Shown: in pieces, positions 62,582 through 64,000 of the stretch | Layout: the number at the start of each line of letters is the position of its first letter | How positions within the stretch are numbered: the first letter of the stretch is position 1 | Assembly: GCA_947493175.1 (NCBI GenBank) | Contig: CANLQD010000001.1 | Span: 840,748 to 904,747, forward strand | Direction: 5' to 3' | DNA length: 64,000 nucleotides | Source of the DNA: an uncultured Flavobacteriaceae bacterium | GTDB taxonomy: Bacteria; Bacteroidota; Bacteroidia; Flavobacteriales; Flavobacteriaceae | The notes under the pieces: model-generated | What the model was told of the DNA's origin: nothing | Databases searched by the model: none | Seen by the model: only the letters and a program-made list of their open reading frames with translations | Translations under genes and position numbers: made by a program

Positions 62582-63682
62582 TCAGCTCCCTATCCTACCC
62601 GTTTTATTCCTTTCCCGATACTGACTTGGGGTCATCCCAAAATGCTCTCTGAAAAGTTTTGAGAAATAGCTTTTTGAACTTAAGCCAAGGGCATATGTAA
62701 TCTCACTAAAATTGAGTTCAGTCTCACCGACAAGCCTTCCTGCCTCCTTTAATCTGATATTACGTTCATATTCCCCAACACTCATTCCGTAAATAATGCG
62801 AAATCCGTTTTGAAGAATATTGGGATTTATTCCCACTTTGTTGGCTAATTTTTTTAAAGGTATAGGTGCATCTAAGTTTTTAGTGATGTAATCCGCAGCG
62901 TTTCTAATGTATTCAATATGTTTGGAGCGGAGAACAGTTCGGTGCTTTTGGTCTGATTTATCATCCAAATATTGCTCCAGATATGCAGTCAATATCTCCA
63001 ATACCTTACCTTCCTGATAAGTTCTTCGCATAAAGCCCGTATACCTGCACTGTACAAATTCATCGATCATTTCGCCGATTGCATAACTATAGGGCGCCAT
63101 GTACGTAAAAGGGACGACCCCTTTGATATCACGAAATAACTCATTCAGCTCTTCAGGCATTTCATCCTCAAAATCAGCGATACGGCTCTCAAACTCCTTC
63201 CGATTTATTTCAATGGTAAAAATTTTACTTTTGGTGTTAGAAGGAATCATAAACCGATGATTGTTTGTCGGCGTGCTTGCAACAATAAGAGTGTGCAGTT
63301 GTGACACGTCTTTGAAGCTGTTCTCCTTTTCTAACTTATGTTTGAATTGCTCTCCGGTATTAAAGATAATTTTTAAAGGATGTACCTTCCCTTTTTCCAG
63401 ATCAAAGTGAAAATCTTTCTGCAGCTGATAGGATGTTCGTACTACTCCAACTCCCTCGGAGAATTTATATGCACAAACTTCTCCTTCTCCAAACGTCTCG
63501 GGCAAATCCAAAACGTATTCATGATGCTCTTTCCGGTACGCCACCCCCAGTGCGTTAGCCATAGTGATGACTACGTCCTCCACGCCGAAATCGGTGATTT
63601 TAAGCCGTTTCTTCAATTTGTAGAAATAAGACCAAATCTCCCGCTCTTTACCAAAGTAGAAAACTTGATTAGGTTGATACAA
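62582..63682 (-). CDS. AraC-family transcriptional regulator
   Basis: 366 residues from a TTG at 63682; the true start is uncertain. The C-terminal HTH_18 domain is clear: DAPIPLKKLANKVGINPNIL, NGFRIIYGMSVGEYERNIRL, then ITYALGLSSKSYFSKLFREH and FGMTPSQYRERNK. The N-terminal sensing part is unrecognised. No obvious target gene is adjacent; the membrane protein at 61875 is convergent with it. Confidence 0.88.
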   Translation of the reverse strand: MYQPNQVFYFGKEREIWSYFYKLKKRLKITDFGVEDVVITMANALGVAYRKEHHEYVLDLPETFGEGEVCAYKFSEGVGVVRTSYQLQKDFHFDLEKGKVHPLKIIFNTGEQFKHKLEKENSFKDVSQLHTLIVASTPTNNHRFMIPSNTKSKIFTIEINRKEFESRIADFEDEMPEELNELFRDIKGVVPFTYMAPYSYAIGEMIDEFVQCRYTGFMRRTYQEGKVLEILTAYLEQYLDDKSDQKHRTVLRSKHIEYIRNAADYITKNLDAPIPLKKLANKVGINPNILQNGFRIIYGMSVGEYERNIRLKEAGRLVGETELNFSEITYALGLSSKSYFSKLFREHFGMTPSQYRERNKTGRIGS

Positions 63683-64000
63683 TCCGGTGGAGAATGTACA
63701 AATTTTCTTGTAAAACTAAAAGGACCCTAAAAATTCGGGTCCTTAATGATTGCATCAGATCAGGCAAGTTATCCCATGAAGTGCACAGATGCTTAATGGT
63801 AACAGGTAGGGCCTTTCGCAACATCAATGATATGTTAACTAAAGTCAATAACTACACCTTATTTATCCACTCCAATTCTACGACACCAACCTCATTAAAT
63901 GACAAATACGACAGGGGTCGTAGTAAAATGTCATTTTTACGATTTTTTTGATGCCCACTACCCTAGTTCTAAGAAAAATGCCCCTTTTCGGATTACTAGC
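63683..64000. other. Right-end region with one hairpin
   Basis: About 318 bases to the window edge. No gene is supported. It contains the dyad at 63720-63744; the remainder is AT-rich and may belong to a gene beyond the window. Confidence 0.45.
63720..63744. terminator. Hairpin near the AraC gene start side
   Basis: AAGGACCC and GGGTCCTT form an 8-bp stem with a 9-base loop. It lacks a strong T-tract on either side. Since it lies upstream of the AraC gene's start, it is more likely to terminate a transcript coming from outside the window or to sit in the AraC leader. Confidence 0.4.

Overview
The window looks like a chromosome segment of a marine Bacteroidota bacterium, most likely a member of the Flavobacteriaceae. 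The evidence is flavobacterial-type genes (GLPGLI family, DUF1573, LpxH, RteC, TraE to TraN conjugation genes), Bacteroidota-type -7 promoter boxes (TAnnTTTG) and the overall codon and AT character. This assignment is inference; no rRNA gene is present to confirm it.

Region 1 (1-13250) is ordinary chromosome: rsmI, a Crp/Fnr regulator, a DinB-like protein, an AhpD-like protein, an OsmC-like protein, recJ, an MFS exporter, lpxH, queD, a crotonase, a MATE exporter, a GNAT enzyme, a universal stress protein and tRNA-Ala(GGC) with a strong terminator. Between osmC and recJ sits a four-helix-bundle (23S intervening-sequence type) gene enclosed by a perfect 33-bp inverted repeat.

Region 2 (about 13250-46400) begins directly after tRNA-Ala and looks like a decayed or partial integrative conjugative element. 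It carries rteC, an excisionase-like HTH gene, a degenerate endonuclease/exonuclease/phosphatase protein, an AT-rich cargo block on the minus strand (16.2-27.0 kb), a lambda-repressor-like HTH gene, an amidase, and a GC-rich traE-F-G-I-J-K-M-N operon. These are followed by ssb, a DUF6876 gene, a radC-like gene, bfmA/btgA, a relaxase, a coupling protein and a frameshifted SRAP remnant. I see no integrase. The cargo block encodes two near-identical Cys/Gly-rich secreted peptides (NVEALA-like), an O-antigen-ligase/TPR membrane protein, GLPGLI, an outer-membrane barrel, DUF1573, an extra signal peptidase I and a transglutaminase-like lipoprotein. It reads like one secreted-peptide system.

Region 3 (46.2-53 kb) carries an acetolactate-synthase/NDH-2 pair, a CotH-family protein and a calcineurin-like phosphoesterase.

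Region 4 (53.3-59.0 kb) is the highlight. Five tightly packed plus-strand genes encode a sedoheptulose-7-phosphate cyclase (MysA-like, with an N-terminal extension of nearly 190 residues), a HAD-fold protein lacking its nucleophile, an O-methyltransferase (MysB), an ATP-grasp ligase (MysC) and a D-Ala-D-Ala-ligase-like enzyme (MysD). This is a complete mycosporine-like amino acid (sunscreen) pathway, best known from cyanobacteria and actinobacteria. It is followed by about 2.8 kb of decayed coding relics, a small membrane/coiled-coil protein and an AraC-type regulator (61.9-63.7 kb).
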